Part shown: positions 8,702-19,344 of the stretch, in pieces
Layout: each line of letters begins with the position of its first letter
Numbering within the stretch: the first letter of the stretch is position 1
Assembly (NCBI GenBank): GCA_015234525.1
Contig: JADGMX010000006.1
Coordinates: forward strand, 62,001 to 126,000
Direction of reading: 5' to 3'
Length of the DNA stretch: 64,000 bases
DNA from: Flavobacterium sp.
Lineage (GTDB): Bacteria > Bacteroidota > Bacteroidia > Flavobacteriales > Flavobacteriaceae
The notes under the pieces: generated by a model
Databases searched by the model: none
What the model saw: the letters and a program-made list of their open reading frames with translations, nothing else
What the model was told of the DNA's origin: nothing
Program-made: the position numbers and the translations under genes

Positions 8702-8722
8702 GTTTGAAACGGCTAGGTTATA

Positions 8723-8788
8723 TACATTTTTACATTTTCATATTTCCACATTGCTACATTTTCACATTGCTACATTTTCACATTTCAT
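8723..8788. repeat. ACATTnnn octamer array A
   Basis: Repeated TACATTTTCACATTGC-like units (complement of an AATGTAAC-like octamer). It ends about 20 bases before structured repeat copy 2. Three more such arrays occur in the window. Confidence 0.65.
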
Positions 8789-8808
8789 AATTCGCAAATA
8801 TACGACAA

Positions 8809-8897
8809 AGCCCTAGCCCGGATGGAAGCGGTTATCCTTTTTTGCGGAGTGTGCGACCGCGAAAAATATAGGAGCGAACAGCCGGAAATAGCTCCTA
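8809..8897 (+). ncRNA. Structured repeat copy 2 (Flavo-1-like)
   Basis: Edges are CCCTAGCCCGG and CCGGAAATAGCTCCTA. The outer arm pairs CCGG with CCGG and the apex pairs TTTTTTGCGG with CCGCGAAAAA. It is antisense to the flanking genes. Its last bases CTA, read on the minus strand, are the TAG stop codon of the DUF4249 gene. Confidence 0.65.
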
Positions 8898-9716
8898 ATC
8901 GATTGTTAACTCGCGGGAATCAACTTCTGATAAGCTGAAATAGCCGAGTGCAAAATTGTCGAAATCAGTCTGATTGACCAGGTTGCCGCGAACCGTAACG
9001 GGGGGCGATTGAAACGGACTGCCGCTGCCACCACCGGCGATACTGAGCAAAATCCGCAGGTAATTATGATACTGCTCAGATAAGCCCGCAAGTGTTATTT
9101 GTAGTTGGTCGCCGGATTCGAGATCCTCAATATTGAACAATCCAAAGCTTTGATTTCCTTGCGTGAAATTGTCGTTTTGAACCTGGTAATTTGGCAAAAC
9201 CTGATCAGAGACGAGAAGTGTAACCAAATAAAAATCGGTTGTTTGATCATTGTCGGTAAAGAAGACTTTTACTTCGGTATCTTCGCCTGAAAATCCAGCA
9301 TCTTCGGTCAGGACAACCTCGTCTATCATCGGGACGCCTCGGAGGGTTTCTACCGCGGTATACGTTTGATTATCATGAATGACTGTCAAAGTATAGGTTT
9401 CATTCAAAACAGGTAAAAAGCTGGTGCAGAGGTATTCACCCGTAGTTTGGGTGGGTGGAAAATCGTAAGAATTGCCAGCCGAATCAGTGATGTAAACAAC
9501 GGCATTTGCGACGCCCGGTATCACATTATCGAAGTACGGCGCGGTGGTGGAAAGACGAATGATTTGCTGATTTCCCGATGTTCCTTTTTGCCACTTTATT
9601 GATGCATCGACAACTAATTTAGGCGCAGCTGTGTCGAGTTCGAGGTCGATTACTTCTTCGCAACTTTGCAACGAAAGCGCCAGGAAAAGTGCTGATATGA
9701 ATTTGAAAACTTTCAT
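8895..9716 (-). CDS. DUF4249 outer-membrane-associated lipoprotein
   Basis: A 273-residue lipoprotein. The signal MKVFKFISALFLALSLQSC has a lipobox ending in Cys19, followed by EEVIDLELD, the hallmark start of DUF4249 proteins. The body is beta-rich. DUF4249 genes are typically paired with a TonB-dependent receptor, and here the receptor gene ends 3 bases upstream, so the two form an operon and probably an outer-membrane uptake pair. The substrate is unknown. The stop codon lies within structured repeat copy 2, so the last residues may have been set by the repeat. Confidence 0.85.
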   Translation of the reverse strand: MKVFKFISALFLALSLQSCEEVIDLELDTAAPKLVVDASIKWQKGTSGNQQIIRLSTTAPYFDNVIPGVANAVVYITDSAGNSYDFPPTQTTGEYLCTSFLPVLNETYTLTVIHDNQTYTAVETLRGVPMIDEVVLTEDAGFSGEDTEVKVFFTDNDQTTDFYLVTLLVSDQVLPNYQVQNDNFTQGNQSFGLFNIEDLESGDQLQITLAGLSEQYHNYLRILLSIAGGGSGSPFQSPPVTVRGNLVNQTDFDNFALGYFSLSEVDSRELTID

Positions 9717-9719
9717 TTT

Positions 9720-12089
9720 TTAAAACTTAAAATTATAGCTAACGGCCGGAACGATTCCGAAGATCGAAAATCTGGCAGCTTCATTTCGGCCCGTATCTTC
9801 GTTTTGTCTGAATGAGATTGAAGCCGCATTCATTCGGTTGTAAAGGTTATAAACGCTAAAAACCCATTCGCCGCGCCAGCCTGATTTCTTTTCTGGTTTT
9901 GGCGTATATGTTGCCGAAAGATCGAGGTGGTGATAGGTTGGTAATTTGTTTGAGTTTCGCATTCCGTAGCTCGGAATTATGACGTCCTGATACGAATATT
10001 GTCCGTTTGGATAAGTTACCGGAGCACCGGTTTGAAGGACGAAATTAGCGCCGAAGCCCCATTTTTTGTTGAGTTCGTAGCCACCGGTAAGCGCTAGATT
10101 ATGCTGTTTATCGTATAGTGAGCGGTACCATTGCCCGCCGTTGATTCCGGTTTCTTCGGGAGTGCGACCCGGAGTTTGCTGTTCCGATCTCGATAAAGTG
10201 TATGAAAGCCAGCCGGTAAATTTTCCCGTATTTTTGCGAAAAAGCACTTCAACGCCGTAACTTCTCATTCGCCCGTTGAGAATGATTTGTTCGATGGCTT
10301 CATTGGCGATCAGGTCGGCGCCATCAATATAATCGATTCGGTTTTTGATGGTTTTGTAAAACGATTCGACTTCGAGCGTGTAATTGTCGTTGTCGAAATT
10401 CCCGAAATATCCAACAGCGACCTGATTGGCGATCTGCGGTTTTATAAAATTATCGCTAGGCGTCCAAACATCGAGTGGTGTCGGCGATGAGGTATTGGAA
10501 ATAAGTTGCAGGTATTGCGTCATCCGGTTGTAACTCGCCTTAATCGACGTATTGTCGGTTAGTGAATATGCTACGGCGAGTCGCGGTTCTAAATAACCAT
10601 AAGATTGGATAACTTCATTGCTGTCGTAGTTTTTACTGCCAATTGGCGTGGCTTGTTCATAAATCTGAAAAGTCGGATTGAAGAGAACTGGTTGATTATT
10701 TTCATAGACATTGACTGTGGATGAGCCAAGTCGGTGGAACATGCTATATCTCGCGCCGTACAAAATTGAAAGTTCGTCGGTAAGTTGCTGATCGGCTTCG
10801 ATGTAAGCGGCAGATTCAAGCGCGTATTTTCGGTCGAGTTGGCGGAAATTGATTCCGGACTCTTCGCTGTTTGGCTTTATGGTACCCGGATTGAAATCGT
10901 AGTACAATCCGTTGACGCCATAGCTTAATTTCAATTTATCGGTTACATAATGTTTGAAATCGTATTTGATGTTGTAATTGCGGATTCCTGAATCGTACAG
11001 AAAACCTATAAAATCAAGTTCCAATCCGTAGTAGTAATCGCTGTAAATCACGGAAAGGTTGGAGAAGAGGCGATCTGAAAACAGGTGATTCCATCGCAGA
11101 TTCAACGTTGAATTTCCGTAGATGTTGGTAAGTGTTCCATCGAAATCGAAAACATCGCGACCGAAATACCCGGAGAGGAAAAGGTTGTTGTCGTCGTCGA
11201 GTTTATAATTCAACTTCATGTTGAGGTCGTAGAAGTAAGCCGAGTTATCGTTGTCTGCCAACTTCAAAAATAAATGCGCGTAGGAGGCTCGGCCGCCAAC
11301 CAGAAACGATCCGCGGTCTTTTACGATTGGACCTTCTGCCAACAGGCGGCTTGATATGAGTCCGATGCCGCCATTCATCGAAAATTGTTTGCTGTTTCCG
11401 TCCTTTTGATAAATGTCGAGCACTGACGACGCGCGTCCGCCGAAACGAGGAGGAATTCCGCCTTTATAGAGTTTCAGGTCTTTGATTGCATCCGGATTAA
11501 ACACTGAGAAAAATCCGAATACGTGTGATGAGTTATAAACGATAGCTTCGTCGAGAAGTACTAAATTCTGATCGGCGCCGCCACCTCGAACATTAAATCC
11601 AGACGCGCCTTCACCAACATTTGTCACGCCCGGAAGAAGTAAAATTGACTTTAAGACATCGACTTCACCAAGTACCACCGGCATTCGTTTGATTTCGGCA
11701 ATTGAAAGTCTGTTGACGCTCATCTCAGGACGGCGGGTGTCGGTTGTATTTTTATCGCTGATAATAACTTCGTCCAGGACTTCACCACCAACGGCCAGCG
11801 AAACGTTCAATCGGGTGTTCGCGTTTAAAATTACTTGTCGATTTGCGGTTGCATATCCCAAATAGCTAATTTCGATATCATATTGACCTTCGGGGAGCGT
11901 GATCGAGAAAAACCCGTATTCATTGGTTGTTGTTCCGGTTTGAAGCGAGCGAACAACAACGTTGACTCCGATAAGCGTTTCGTTATTGGCGGAATCTGAG
12001 ACCGTTCCGCTTAAGGTATATTTTTGTTGTGCGAAAGACGATTGGCAGACCAAAGCCAAAAGTAATGTCAGGTATTTTAGAAAATTCAT
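9720..12089 (-). CDS. TonB-dependent receptor with N-terminal carboxypeptidase-regulatory-like domain
   Basis: A 789-residue outer-membrane active transporter. Residues 1-20 are a signal peptide ending in SFAQ. Residues about 22-105 form a CarboxypepD_reg-like domain (YTLSGTVSDSANNETLIGVNV). The plug domain contains PGVTNVGEGASGFNVRGGGADQNLVLLDEA. The rest is a beta-barrel ending VPAVSYNFKF with the usual terminal Phe. Energy would come from TonB-ExbBD in the inner membrane. It is the first gene of an operon with a DUF4249 lipoprotein. The ligand cannot be inferred; no vitamin riboswitch or Fur-like site was recognised. Confidence 0.93.
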   Translation of the reverse strand: MNFLKYLTLLLALVCQSSFAQQKYTLSGTVSDSANNETLIGVNVVVRSLQTGTTTNEYGFFSITLPEGQYDIEISYLGYATANRQVILNANTRLNVSLAVGGEVLDEVIISDKNTTDTRRPEMSVNRLSIAEIKRMPVVLGEVDVLKSILLLPGVTNVGEGASGFNVRGGGADQNLVLLDEAIVYNSSHVFGFFSVFNPDAIKDLKLYKGGIPPRFGGRASSVLDIYQKDGNSKQFSMNGGIGLISSRLLAEGPIVKDRGSFLVGGRASYAHLFLKLADNDNSAYFYDLNMKLNYKLDDDNNLFLSGYFGRDVFDFDGTLTNIYGNSTLNLRWNHLFSDRLFSNLSVIYSDYYYGLELDFIGFLYDSGIRNYNIKYDFKHYVTDKLKLSYGVNGLYYDFNPGTIKPNSEESGINFRQLDRKYALESAAYIEADQQLTDELSILYGARYSMFHRLGSSTVNVYENNQPVLFNPTFQIYEQATPIGSKNYDSNEVIQSYGYLEPRLAVAYSLTDNTSIKASYNRMTQYLQLISNTSSPTPLDVWTPSDNFIKPQIANQVAVGYFGNFDNDNYTLEVESFYKTIKNRIDYIDGADLIANEAIEQIILNGRMRSYGVEVLFRKNTGKFTGWLSYTLSRSEQQTPGRTPEETGINGGQWYRSLYDKQHNLALTGGYELNKKWGFGANFVLQTGAPVTYPNGQYSYQDVIIPSYGMRNSNKLPTYHHLDLSATYTPKPEKKSGWRGEWVFSVYNLYNRMNAASISFRQNEDTGRNEAARFSIFGIVPAVSYNFKF

Positions 12090-12190
12090 ACAGTGATAAA
12101 AAGGTAATTAAAGGTAATCAACTTTTAGGATCTAACTCGCAACAGAATCGCTCTTAGGATTTAATTAAGTTTCGTTTAGGGCTGAAAATA

Positions 12191-12216
12191 AAAAAGTGGC
12201 ATCGCTGCCACTTTTT
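12191..12216 (-). terminator. Terminator of isocitrate dehydrogenase gene
   Basis: Perfect stem AAAAAGTGGCA/TGCCACTTTTT with a 4-base loop immediately after the stop codon; a T-run follows on the minus strand. Confidence 0.85.
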
Positions 12217-12217
12217 G

Positions 12218-14536
<2,319 letters not shown>

Positions 14537-14592
14537 CTAAAATTGAGGCGGTCAAAAAAATGAATCTCGTAATTTAGATCGCCAAAAAAAAA

Positions 14593-14615
14593 TCCCGCAC
14601 TAAAATAGTACGGGA
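14593..14615 (-). terminator. Terminator of rplS
   Basis: On the minus strand, TCCCGTAC pairs with GTGCGGGA (one wobble) around a 7-base loop, followed by nine T. Confidence 0.88.
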
Positions 14616-14637
14616 CTTTATCAATTTCAAGACAAAA

Positions 14638-14988
14638 TTATCTTCTCTTGTCTTTGATTTTAGCTTTCTTACCGGTAAGCTCTCTGAAGTAGAAAATACG
14701 AGCTCTTCTGACAGCACCTTTTTTGTTGATTTCAACTTTTTGCAAAGCAGGCAAGTTAACTGGGAAGATACGCTCAACACCAACTGCACCTGACATTTTT
14801 CGGATCGTAAAAGTTTCAGTGTTACCTGAACCTCTTCTTTGGATCACAACGCCTTTAAAAAACTGCGTTCTTGTTTTTTCACCTTCACGGATTTCATAGT
14901 ACACAGTAATTGTGTCTCCAGCCGCGAATTCAGGGAAATCTTTTCTTGTTACGAATTCGTCCTGAACGAATTTCATCAAATCTGCCAT
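14638..14988 (-). CDS. rplS: 50S ribosomal protein L19
   Basis: A 116-residue L19, a component of the 50S subunit near the 30S interface. Typical segments are FAAGDTITVYYEIREGEKTR-like (shortened), FKGVVIQRRGSGNTETFTIR and VGVERIFPVNLP, with a basic C-terminus. In many bacteria it sits beside trmD, as here, but the two are separated by a 218-base repeat-rich gap and each has its own promoter element, so they may be transcribed separately. Confidence 0.98.
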   Translation of the reverse strand: MADLMKFVQDEFVTRKDFPEFAAGDTITVYYEIREGEKTRTQFFKGVVIQRRGSGNTETFTIRKMSGAVGVERIFPVNLPALQKVEINKKGAVRRARIFYFRELTGKKAKIKDKRR

Positions 14989-15059
14989 AACGTTAATTAT
15001 AATGGTTTAAATCAGAGCAACATACACGGATCTCGCCAGAGGTTGGTCTAATGTGGGCG
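14989..15059 (-). other. rplS leader
   Basis: About 65-70 bases between the predicted transcript start and the rplS ATG, longer than most leaders here. An autoregulatory ribosomal-protein leader is possible, but I could not identify a convincing fold. Confidence 0.3.
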
Positions 15060-15067
15060 CAAATGTA
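15060..15067 (-). promoter_or_regulatory. -7 promoter element of rplS
   Basis: TACATTTG on the minus strand, 71 bases before the rplS ATG. Confidence 0.5.
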
Positions 15068-15085
15068 GTTATTTCTAGTTAATTA

Positions 15086-15200
15086 AACAATGTAACAATT
15101 AAACAATGTAACAATTAAACAATGTAGGTGCCGATTTATCAATTTTCACATTGGTACATTGTTACATTTTCAAATCTTCAAATTTTCAAATTGCTGCATT
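15086..15200. repeat. Octamer array B
   Basis: Begins with a 16-base unit AACAATGTAACAATTA twice plus a partial third copy (15086-15126), then TTCACATTGGTACATTG and TTGCTGCATTTCCACATT in the complementary sense. It fills most of the gap between rplS and trmD. Confidence 0.65.
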
Positions 15201-15206
15201 TCCACA

Positions 15207-15881
15207 TTACTCCAACAAATCCGGCCTTCTATTCTTCGTATGCTCATACGCCATATCCTCGCGCCACTTGTCAATTTTTGCCGCATGGCCGCTGGTTAAA
15301 ACCTCTGGAACTTTCCATCCTTTATATTCCGCCGGGCGCGTATAAACCGGAGGTGCCAATAAATTGTCCTGAAAACTGTCGGTTAGGGCAGAGGTCTCAT
15401 CGCTCAAAACACCCGGAATCAATCGGATTAACGCATCTGAAAGCACCAAAGCGCCAAGTTCACCACCGCTCAACACATAATCGCCAATCGAAATTTCCCT
15501 GGTTATGAATTGATCACGCACGCGTTGATCGACACCTTTATAATGTCCGCACAATATAATAATGTTCTGCAAAGACGACATCCGGTTGCACATTTGCTGG
15601 TTCAATGTCTCGCCATCCGGAGTCATATAAATAACCTCGTCGTAGTCGCGCGCTGCCTTTAATGCCGAAATGCAATCGTCAATCGGCTGAATCGTCATCA
15701 CCATTCCCGCGCCACCGCCAAACTGATAATCGTCAACGCTCTTTTGCTTATTCTTGGTATAATCGCGAAGGTTGTGAAAATGGACTTCAACAAGGCCTTT
15801 GTCAATCGCCCGTTTCATGATCGAAGCCTCAAACGGACTTTTTAATAATTCTGGAAGCACTGTGATAATGTCGATTCGCAT
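15207..15881 (-). CDS. trmD: tRNA (guanine(37)-N1)-methyltransferase
   Basis: A 224-residue TrmD, a SPOUT-class enzyme that methylates G37 next to the anticodon and prevents frameshifting. It opens [13 protein letters not shown] and holds the knotted SAM site: [29 protein letters not shown] and the [13 protein letters not shown] loop. It ends RRPDLLE, the usual TrmD C-terminus. A structured repeat and an octamer array lie upstream. Confidence 0.98.
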   Translation of the reverse strand: MRIDIITVLPELLKSPFEASIMKRAIDKGLVEVHFHNLRDYTKNKQKSVDDYQFGGGAGMVMTIQPIDDCISALKAARDYDEVIYMTPDGETLNQQMCNRMSSLQNIIILCGHYKGVDQRVRDQFITREISIGDYVLSGGELGALVLSDALIRLIPGVLSDETSALTDSFQDNLLAPPVYTRPAEYKGWKVPEVLTSGHAAKIDKWREDMAYEHTKNRRPDLLE

Positions 15882-15898
15882 AAATAAATTTTGAGCCG

Positions 15899-15906
15899 CA
15901 AAGTTA
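15899..15906 (-). promoter_or_regulatory. -7 promoter element of trmD
   Basis: TAACTTTG on the minus strand, 17 bases before the ATG and 12 bases past the end of structured repeat copy 3. Confidence 0.55.
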
Positions 15907-15918
15907 CAATGTTTTTTC

Positions 15919-16006
15919 AGGAGCTGTTTCCCGCTGTTCGTTGCAATCTTTTTTGTCTGGCTGTAAGCCAGGACAAAAAAGGATTTTCACTGCCATCGGG
16001 GCTAGT
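15919..16006 (-). ncRNA. Structured repeat copy 3 (Flavo-1-like)
   Basis: Reverse-oriented copy, reading toward trmD. In its own sense the outer arm is CCCCG/GCGGG. The inner helix is changed to AATC/GATT and GT/AC where other copies have TATC/GATA and GC/GC. The apex is TTTTTTGTC..GGCT closing with AGCC..GACAAAAAA. These paired changes keep the fold. Confidence 0.68.
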
Positions 16007-16009
16007 TTA

Positions 16010-16080
16010 ATGTATCAATGTAACAATGTAACAATGTAACAATGTAACAATTTATCAATTTACCGATGTACGAATGGAAC
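16010..16080. repeat. Octamer array C
   Basis: Four to five head-to-tail AATGTAAC units (16017-16050), then degenerate copies. It directly abuts structured repeat copy 3. Confidence 0.75.
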
Positions 16081-16133
16081 AAAATATCAATACGATCTGG
16101 TCACAACTGCATTAAGTAAATGCTACATTTTCA

Positions 16134-16745
16134 TCACGTTGTTACAGTGTCAATGTTTTTATTCCTGTATCGGCGAATTAAAATCGCAATTGTAATCACA
16201 TATATTACTACAATATTAAGCGGAATAACAATAAATCGTTCGTCTGGAAACAAATACCAAAGCACCAAAATCGATATGGTTCGAAGCAATGCGTGAAATA
16301 TTCCGACCCAATGATCAATAATCCAACTCATCGGAAGCCACATCAAACCTGTTAATATTCCGACGGTTAATGGTAAAGAAGAATAATTTTCAATAAAAAA
16401 TGGGATCGCGATCGAATACACTAAAATAGCCTGAGCTGCTGTATAAAAGAAAAGCGTATTAAACGTGTTTTTTGGCTTTGTTTTATCGAGGAAGTTCTCG
16501 CCCGTTAGTTTTGAGATACCCATTCCGAGATAAACAATTGAACCTGTTGAGATAAACAATACCCAAACGGTGATTTGATCATTAAAAAGAAGTCCTGAAA
16601 TGAATGTTGCAAACCAAGCAATCATTCCGGCGATTGGTGTGGCTAAAAGTTTACCTTGTTTAAATTCTGCTTTTTGTACTTCAAGCGGTCTGTCTATAGA
16701 TTGCATATGTTTTTTGTCCTTCTGTTTTTTCGTTGTCGTTAACAT
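16134..16745 (-). CDS. Multi-pass membrane protein of unknown function
   Basis: I do not recognise the family. The open frame encodes up to 203 residues; a second ATG at 16706 gives MQSIDRPLEVQKAEFKQGKL and 190 residues. Six to seven hydrophobic segments follow: PIAGMIAWFATFISGLLF, ITVWVLFISTGSIVYLGM, TLFFYTAAQAILVYSIAI, LPLTVGILTGLMWLPMSW, ALLRTISILVLWYLF and FIVIPLNIVVIYVITIAIL. It is an inner-membrane protein with a short basic C-tail. It follows the small Cys-rich secreted protein gene by 18 bases and is likely cotranscribed with it. Confidence 0.7.
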   Translation of the reverse strand: MLTTTKKQKDKKHMQSIDRPLEVQKAEFKQGKLLATPIAGMIAWFATFISGLLFNDQITVWVLFISTGSIVYLGMGISKLTGENFLDKTKPKNTFNTLFFYTAAQAILVYSIAIPFFIENYSSLPLTVGILTGLMWLPMSWIIDHWVGIFHALLRTISILVLWYLFPDERFIVIPLNIVVIYVITIAILIRRYRNKNIDTVTT

Positions 16746-16763
16746 CCGATGCCTGATTTTCGT

Positions 16764-17099
16764 TTAGGGCTGATGCTGAAAACAATATCCATCGCCGATT
16801 TTTGTCATGCGTTTGCATCTGTTGCCTTGCTTTGTAGAACCTTTGCACCTGGTTGTAGTTGCTTTTTCGCCCGATGTTGACGCCGCTTTGGATACAATTC
16901 TCGAAACGGTTGTAGGAGGTCTACAAATTTTACACGGCAAAAGTCCCATCTCACCAGCTTTCGGTAACGATAATGCACTGGCTTTATTTTTAACCATGCG
17001 GCAATCGGCAGCGTGGTACTTTTCTCCGGATGGCGTTTTATAAACCGTTTGCGCCGAAATTGAAACTGTGAACAATAAAAGAAATAACAGGTGCTTCAT
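16764..17099 (-). CDS. Small secreted Cys/His-rich protein
   Basis: A 111-residue exported protein: signal peptide MKHLLFLLLFTVSISA, then two small Cys/His modules. The first, YHAADCRMVKNKA to LPCKICRPP, resembles Ada-like or metal-binding H-x-x-x-C..C-x-x-C folds. The second, RCKGSTKQGNRCKR to GYCFQHQP, has C-x8-C..C-x2-H spacing like the DUF5763 zinc-ribbon-type tail. Metal binding is an inference from these spacings. It lies upstream of and close to the membrane protein gene. Confidence 0.7.
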   Translation of the reverse strand: MKHLLFLLLFTVSISAQTVYKTPSGEKYHAADCRMVKNKASALSLPKAGEMGLLPCKICRPPTTVSRIVSKAASTSGEKATTTRCKGSTKQGNRCKRMTKIGDGYCFQHQP

Positions 17100-17120
17100 T
17101 TAATACCGAATGTGAATTCG

Positions 17121-17128
17121 TAAATTTG
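17121..17128 (+). promoter_or_regulatory. -7 promoter element of the immunophilin gene
   Basis: TAAATTTG, 24 bases before the ATG at 17153. Confidence 0.5.
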
Positions 17129-17152
17129 CATATAAATTTTAAAACGACAACT

Positions 17153-18085
17153 ATGGAAAACGGAATATACGCCAAATTCAACACCACTAAGGGTTCAATT
17201 ACAGTCAAGTTAGAGCACGAAAAAACGCCGGGAACGGTCGGCAATTTCGTTGCACTTGCCGAAGGAAATCTTGAAAACAAGGCTAAACCCCAAGGTCAGC
17301 CATTTTATAACGGATTAAAATTTCACCGCGTAATCCCAAATTTCATGATTCAGGGAGGTGATCCGCAAGGAACTGGCGCCGGCGGACCAGGCTATAAATT
17401 TGACGACGAGTTCCATCCGGATCTTAAACACGACAAACCCGGAATTCTCTCGATGGCGAATTCTGGCCCGGGTTCAAACGGCTCGCAGTTTTTTATTACC
17501 CACGTTCCAACAGAATGGCTTGATAATAAACACACCGTATTTGGTCATGTCGTAGATGGTCAGGAAGTTGTTGATGCTATTGCTCAAGGCGACGATTTGA
17601 CAAGCATCGAAATCATCCGTGAAGGTGACGAAGCCCAAAAATGGAATGCTGTTGAGGCTTTCAGAACTTTTGAAGGATCACGTGCAAAAAGAGAAGCTGC
17701 TGAACGCGAAGCTGCCGAAGCGCAAATGGAAAAATTAGCTGCCGGATTTGAAAAGACTGAAAGCGGACTTCGTTATAAATTTATCCAAAAAGGTGACGGT
17801 AAAAAAGCTGAAAACAACAAAACGGTTTCAGTTCACTATTCAGGATCACTTGAAAATGGTAAAGTATTCGATTCGTCGTATTCTCGCAAGAAGCCAATCG
17901 AATTCCCACTCGGACAAGGAAATGTCATTGAAGGCTGGGATGAAGGAATCGCTTTGTTAAGAGTAGGTGATAAAGCTCGTTTTGTGATCCCATCGCATCT
18001 TGGTTACGGGCAACATGGTGCGGGCGGAGTAATTCCACCAAACGCAACACTGATTTTCGACGTTGAACTAATGGACGTTAAATAA
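17153..18085 (+). CDS. Dual-family peptidylprolyl isomerase (cyclophilin-FKBP fusion)
   Basis: A 310-residue cytosolic protein with two unrelated prolyl isomerase domains. Residues about 1-165 are a cyclophilin (FHRVIPNFMIQGGDPQGTG, NGSQFFITH). Residues about 205-310 are an FKBP (VSVHYSGSLENGKVFDSSY, GQGNVIEGWDEGI, GYGQHGAGGVIPPNATLIF). A charged Ala/Glu-rich helical linker (about 165-200) joins them. No signal peptide is seen. Start MENGIYAKFNTTKGSI is chosen over nine extra upstream codons, which overlap the promoter element. Cyclophilin-FKBP fusions are known from a few lineages including flavobacteria. Likely role: protein folding. Confidence 0.95.
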   Translation: MENGIYAKFNTTKGSITVKLEHEKTPGTVGNFVALAEGNLENKAKPQGQPFYNGLKFHRVIPNFMIQGGDPQGTGAGGPGYKFDDEFHPDLKHDKPGILSMANSGPGSNGSQFFITHVPTEWLDNKHTVFGHVVDGQEVVDAIAQGDDLTSIEIIREGDEAQKWNAVEAFRTFEGSRAKREAAEREAAEAQMEKLAAGFEKTESGLRYKFIQKGDGKKAENNKTVSVHYSGSLENGKVFDSSYSRKKPIEFPLGQGNVIEGWDEGIALLRVGDKARFVIPSHLGYGQHGAGGVIPPNATLIFDVELMDVK

Positions 18086-18090
18086 TAGCA

Positions 18091-18116
18091 AAAGGCACTC
18101 TTAACCGGGTGCCTTT
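18091..18116 (+). terminator. Terminator of the immunophilin gene
   Basis: AAAGGCAC/GTGCCTTT stem with a 10-base loop followed by C and a T-run. Confidence 0.85.
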
Positions 18117-18138
18117 CTTTTTTGGTAACCGAATTTCA

Positions 18139-18146
18139 TACTTTTG
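18139..18146 (+). promoter_or_regulatory. -7 promoter element of the secreted protein gene at 18162
   Basis: TACTTTTG, 15 bases before the ATG at 18162. Confidence 0.5.
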
Positions 18147-18161
18147 CATAAAACCAATTAT

Positions 18162-18692
18162 ATGCGCCTTTTACTTTTCGCTTTATTATTTGTTTCGGTG
18201 TCGGCCAATGCGCAGTTGCATTGTGGCTACGATTTCACGTCGTATGTAGTGTTGCACGTTCATGAGGAAGGTAAAAGGGAAAACATTTCGGGATTGCAAA
18301 TCGTTCTGGTCGATCAAAACGGAAACGAAGTCATTAATACGGCAAACCAGTATAGCTGGAATCACAAGGATGAGTCATTGCGTTTTGTTGAGAATTATCG
18401 GATTGATGCCGCGGGGAAACGCGCCGCTGAAGATATTGATCAATCGGCGTTGCGATGGTTTTTTCCATATTCAAAAGACACCTATTTATTGTCGGTTACA
18501 AACGAATTCCCGGCTGATGAGATGATGGTTAAAATCACCGATCCAAACGGAGTTTATGCTGAGGCAACCCATCAGCTGTATTCATTCAATATGTATATTT
18601 TATGCACAACCGATGCTCAAAACAAAGCGATGCAGTTTGGTCGGCGGACCAATAAACCGGTTGATATCATCTTGAAACGCAAAAATTCTTAG
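18162..18692 (+). CDS. Secreted protein of unknown function
   Basis: A 176-residue exported protein that I do not recognise. MRLLLFALLFVSVSANAQ is a clear signal peptide. The mature part begins LHCGYDFTSYVVLHVHEEGK and looks beta-rich, with ISGLQIVLVDQNGNEV resembling a transthyretin/carboxypeptidase-regulatory-like strand pattern. The six codons before the chosen ATG overlap the promoter element. Its 3' end overlaps the convergent redoxin gene by 4 bases. Confidence 0.7.
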   Translation: MRLLLFALLFVSVSANAQLHCGYDFTSYVVLHVHEEGKRENISGLQIVLVDQNGNEVINTANQYSWNHKDESLRFVENYRIDAAGKRAAEDIDQSALRWFFPYSKDTYLLSVTNEFPADEMMVKITDPNGVYAEATHQLYSFNMYILCTTDAQNKAMQFGRRTNKPVDIILKRKNS

Positions 18693-19249
18693 GCAATTCG
18701 CCATTTGATTCCACATCCCATGCTTGGCTTTTGATCGGGATTGATATTTCGATTGTAAATTACGCCGTCGATCGCATTTCGAAGGTCGCTGCCTGAAAGC
18801 GGAATTCCGTTTGCCGGACGCGAATCGTCGAGTTGACCGCGATAAACCAATTTGTCATCTGAATCAAATAAGAAAAAATCCGGTGTACATTCAGCTTTAA
18901 GCGTTCGGGCAACATCTTGCGACTCATCGTACAAATACGGAAAATCAAATGAGTGTTTAAACGCGAACTCGCGCATCATTTCCGGTCCGTCTTGCGGATA
19001 CCGCGACGCATCATTACTACTGATTGCAGCAATTCCCAGGCCTTGGACCCGATAATCGTTGGCAATCATCAGAATCTCGGGTAGCGCATGATGAACAAAC
19101 GGACAATGATTGCAGATAAACATCAGCAAGGTTCCTTTCCGACCTTTTAGATCGCGAAAAGTGTAATGATCATTCGAGTTCATGTCGCGGAGGTAAAAAT
19201 CAGGTGCCACCGTGCCCAGATCTGTCATCGATGAAAGTGTATTTGCCAT
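18689..19249 (-). CDS. Thioredoxin-like redoxin (AhpC/TSA-type)
   Basis: A 186-residue thioredoxin-fold protein when started at MANTLSSMTDLGTVAPDF. A longer frame (208 residues) has a signal-like start MKTFRIFFVAAFVSC, so export cannot be excluded. The redox centre is ICNHCPFVHH (C-x-x-C), followed by IAAISSNDASRYPQDGP and TPDFFLFDSDDKLVYRGQLDD. This matches the redoxin family often called thioredoxin family protein. It probably reduces or oxidises thiols or acts as a peroxidase; partner unknown. Confidence 0.85.
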   Translation of the reverse strand: MANTLSSMTDLGTVAPDFYLRDMNSNDHYTFRDLKGRKGTLLMFICNHCPFVHHALPEILMIANDYRVQGLGIAAISSNDASRYPQDGPEMMREFAFKHSFDFPYLYDESQDVARTLKAECTPDFFLFDSDDKLVYRGQLDDSRPANGIPLSGSDLRNAIDGVIYNRNINPDQKPSMGCGIKWRIA

Positions 19250-19344
19250 AGTTGTGTTCCAAATTGGAGTACAAGATACAAAAGCAGCCACAAAAAAAAT
19301 CCGGAAAGTTTTCACAATCCGGACAAAATTTCCTTGCGATAATT

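Noticed and set aside
7978..12089. Thiamine uptake locus (thiN near a TonB receptor)
   Set aside because: No TPP riboswitch was found, the receptor's partner is DUF4249, and repeats separate thiN from the receptor operon.
14989..15059. Named ribosomal-protein leader for L19
   Set aside because: I could not draw a stable conserved fold; left as an unassigned leader.
16010..16080. Short direct repeats resembling a CRISPR array
   Set aside because: The unit is 8 bases and head-to-tail, with no spacers and no cas genes in the window.
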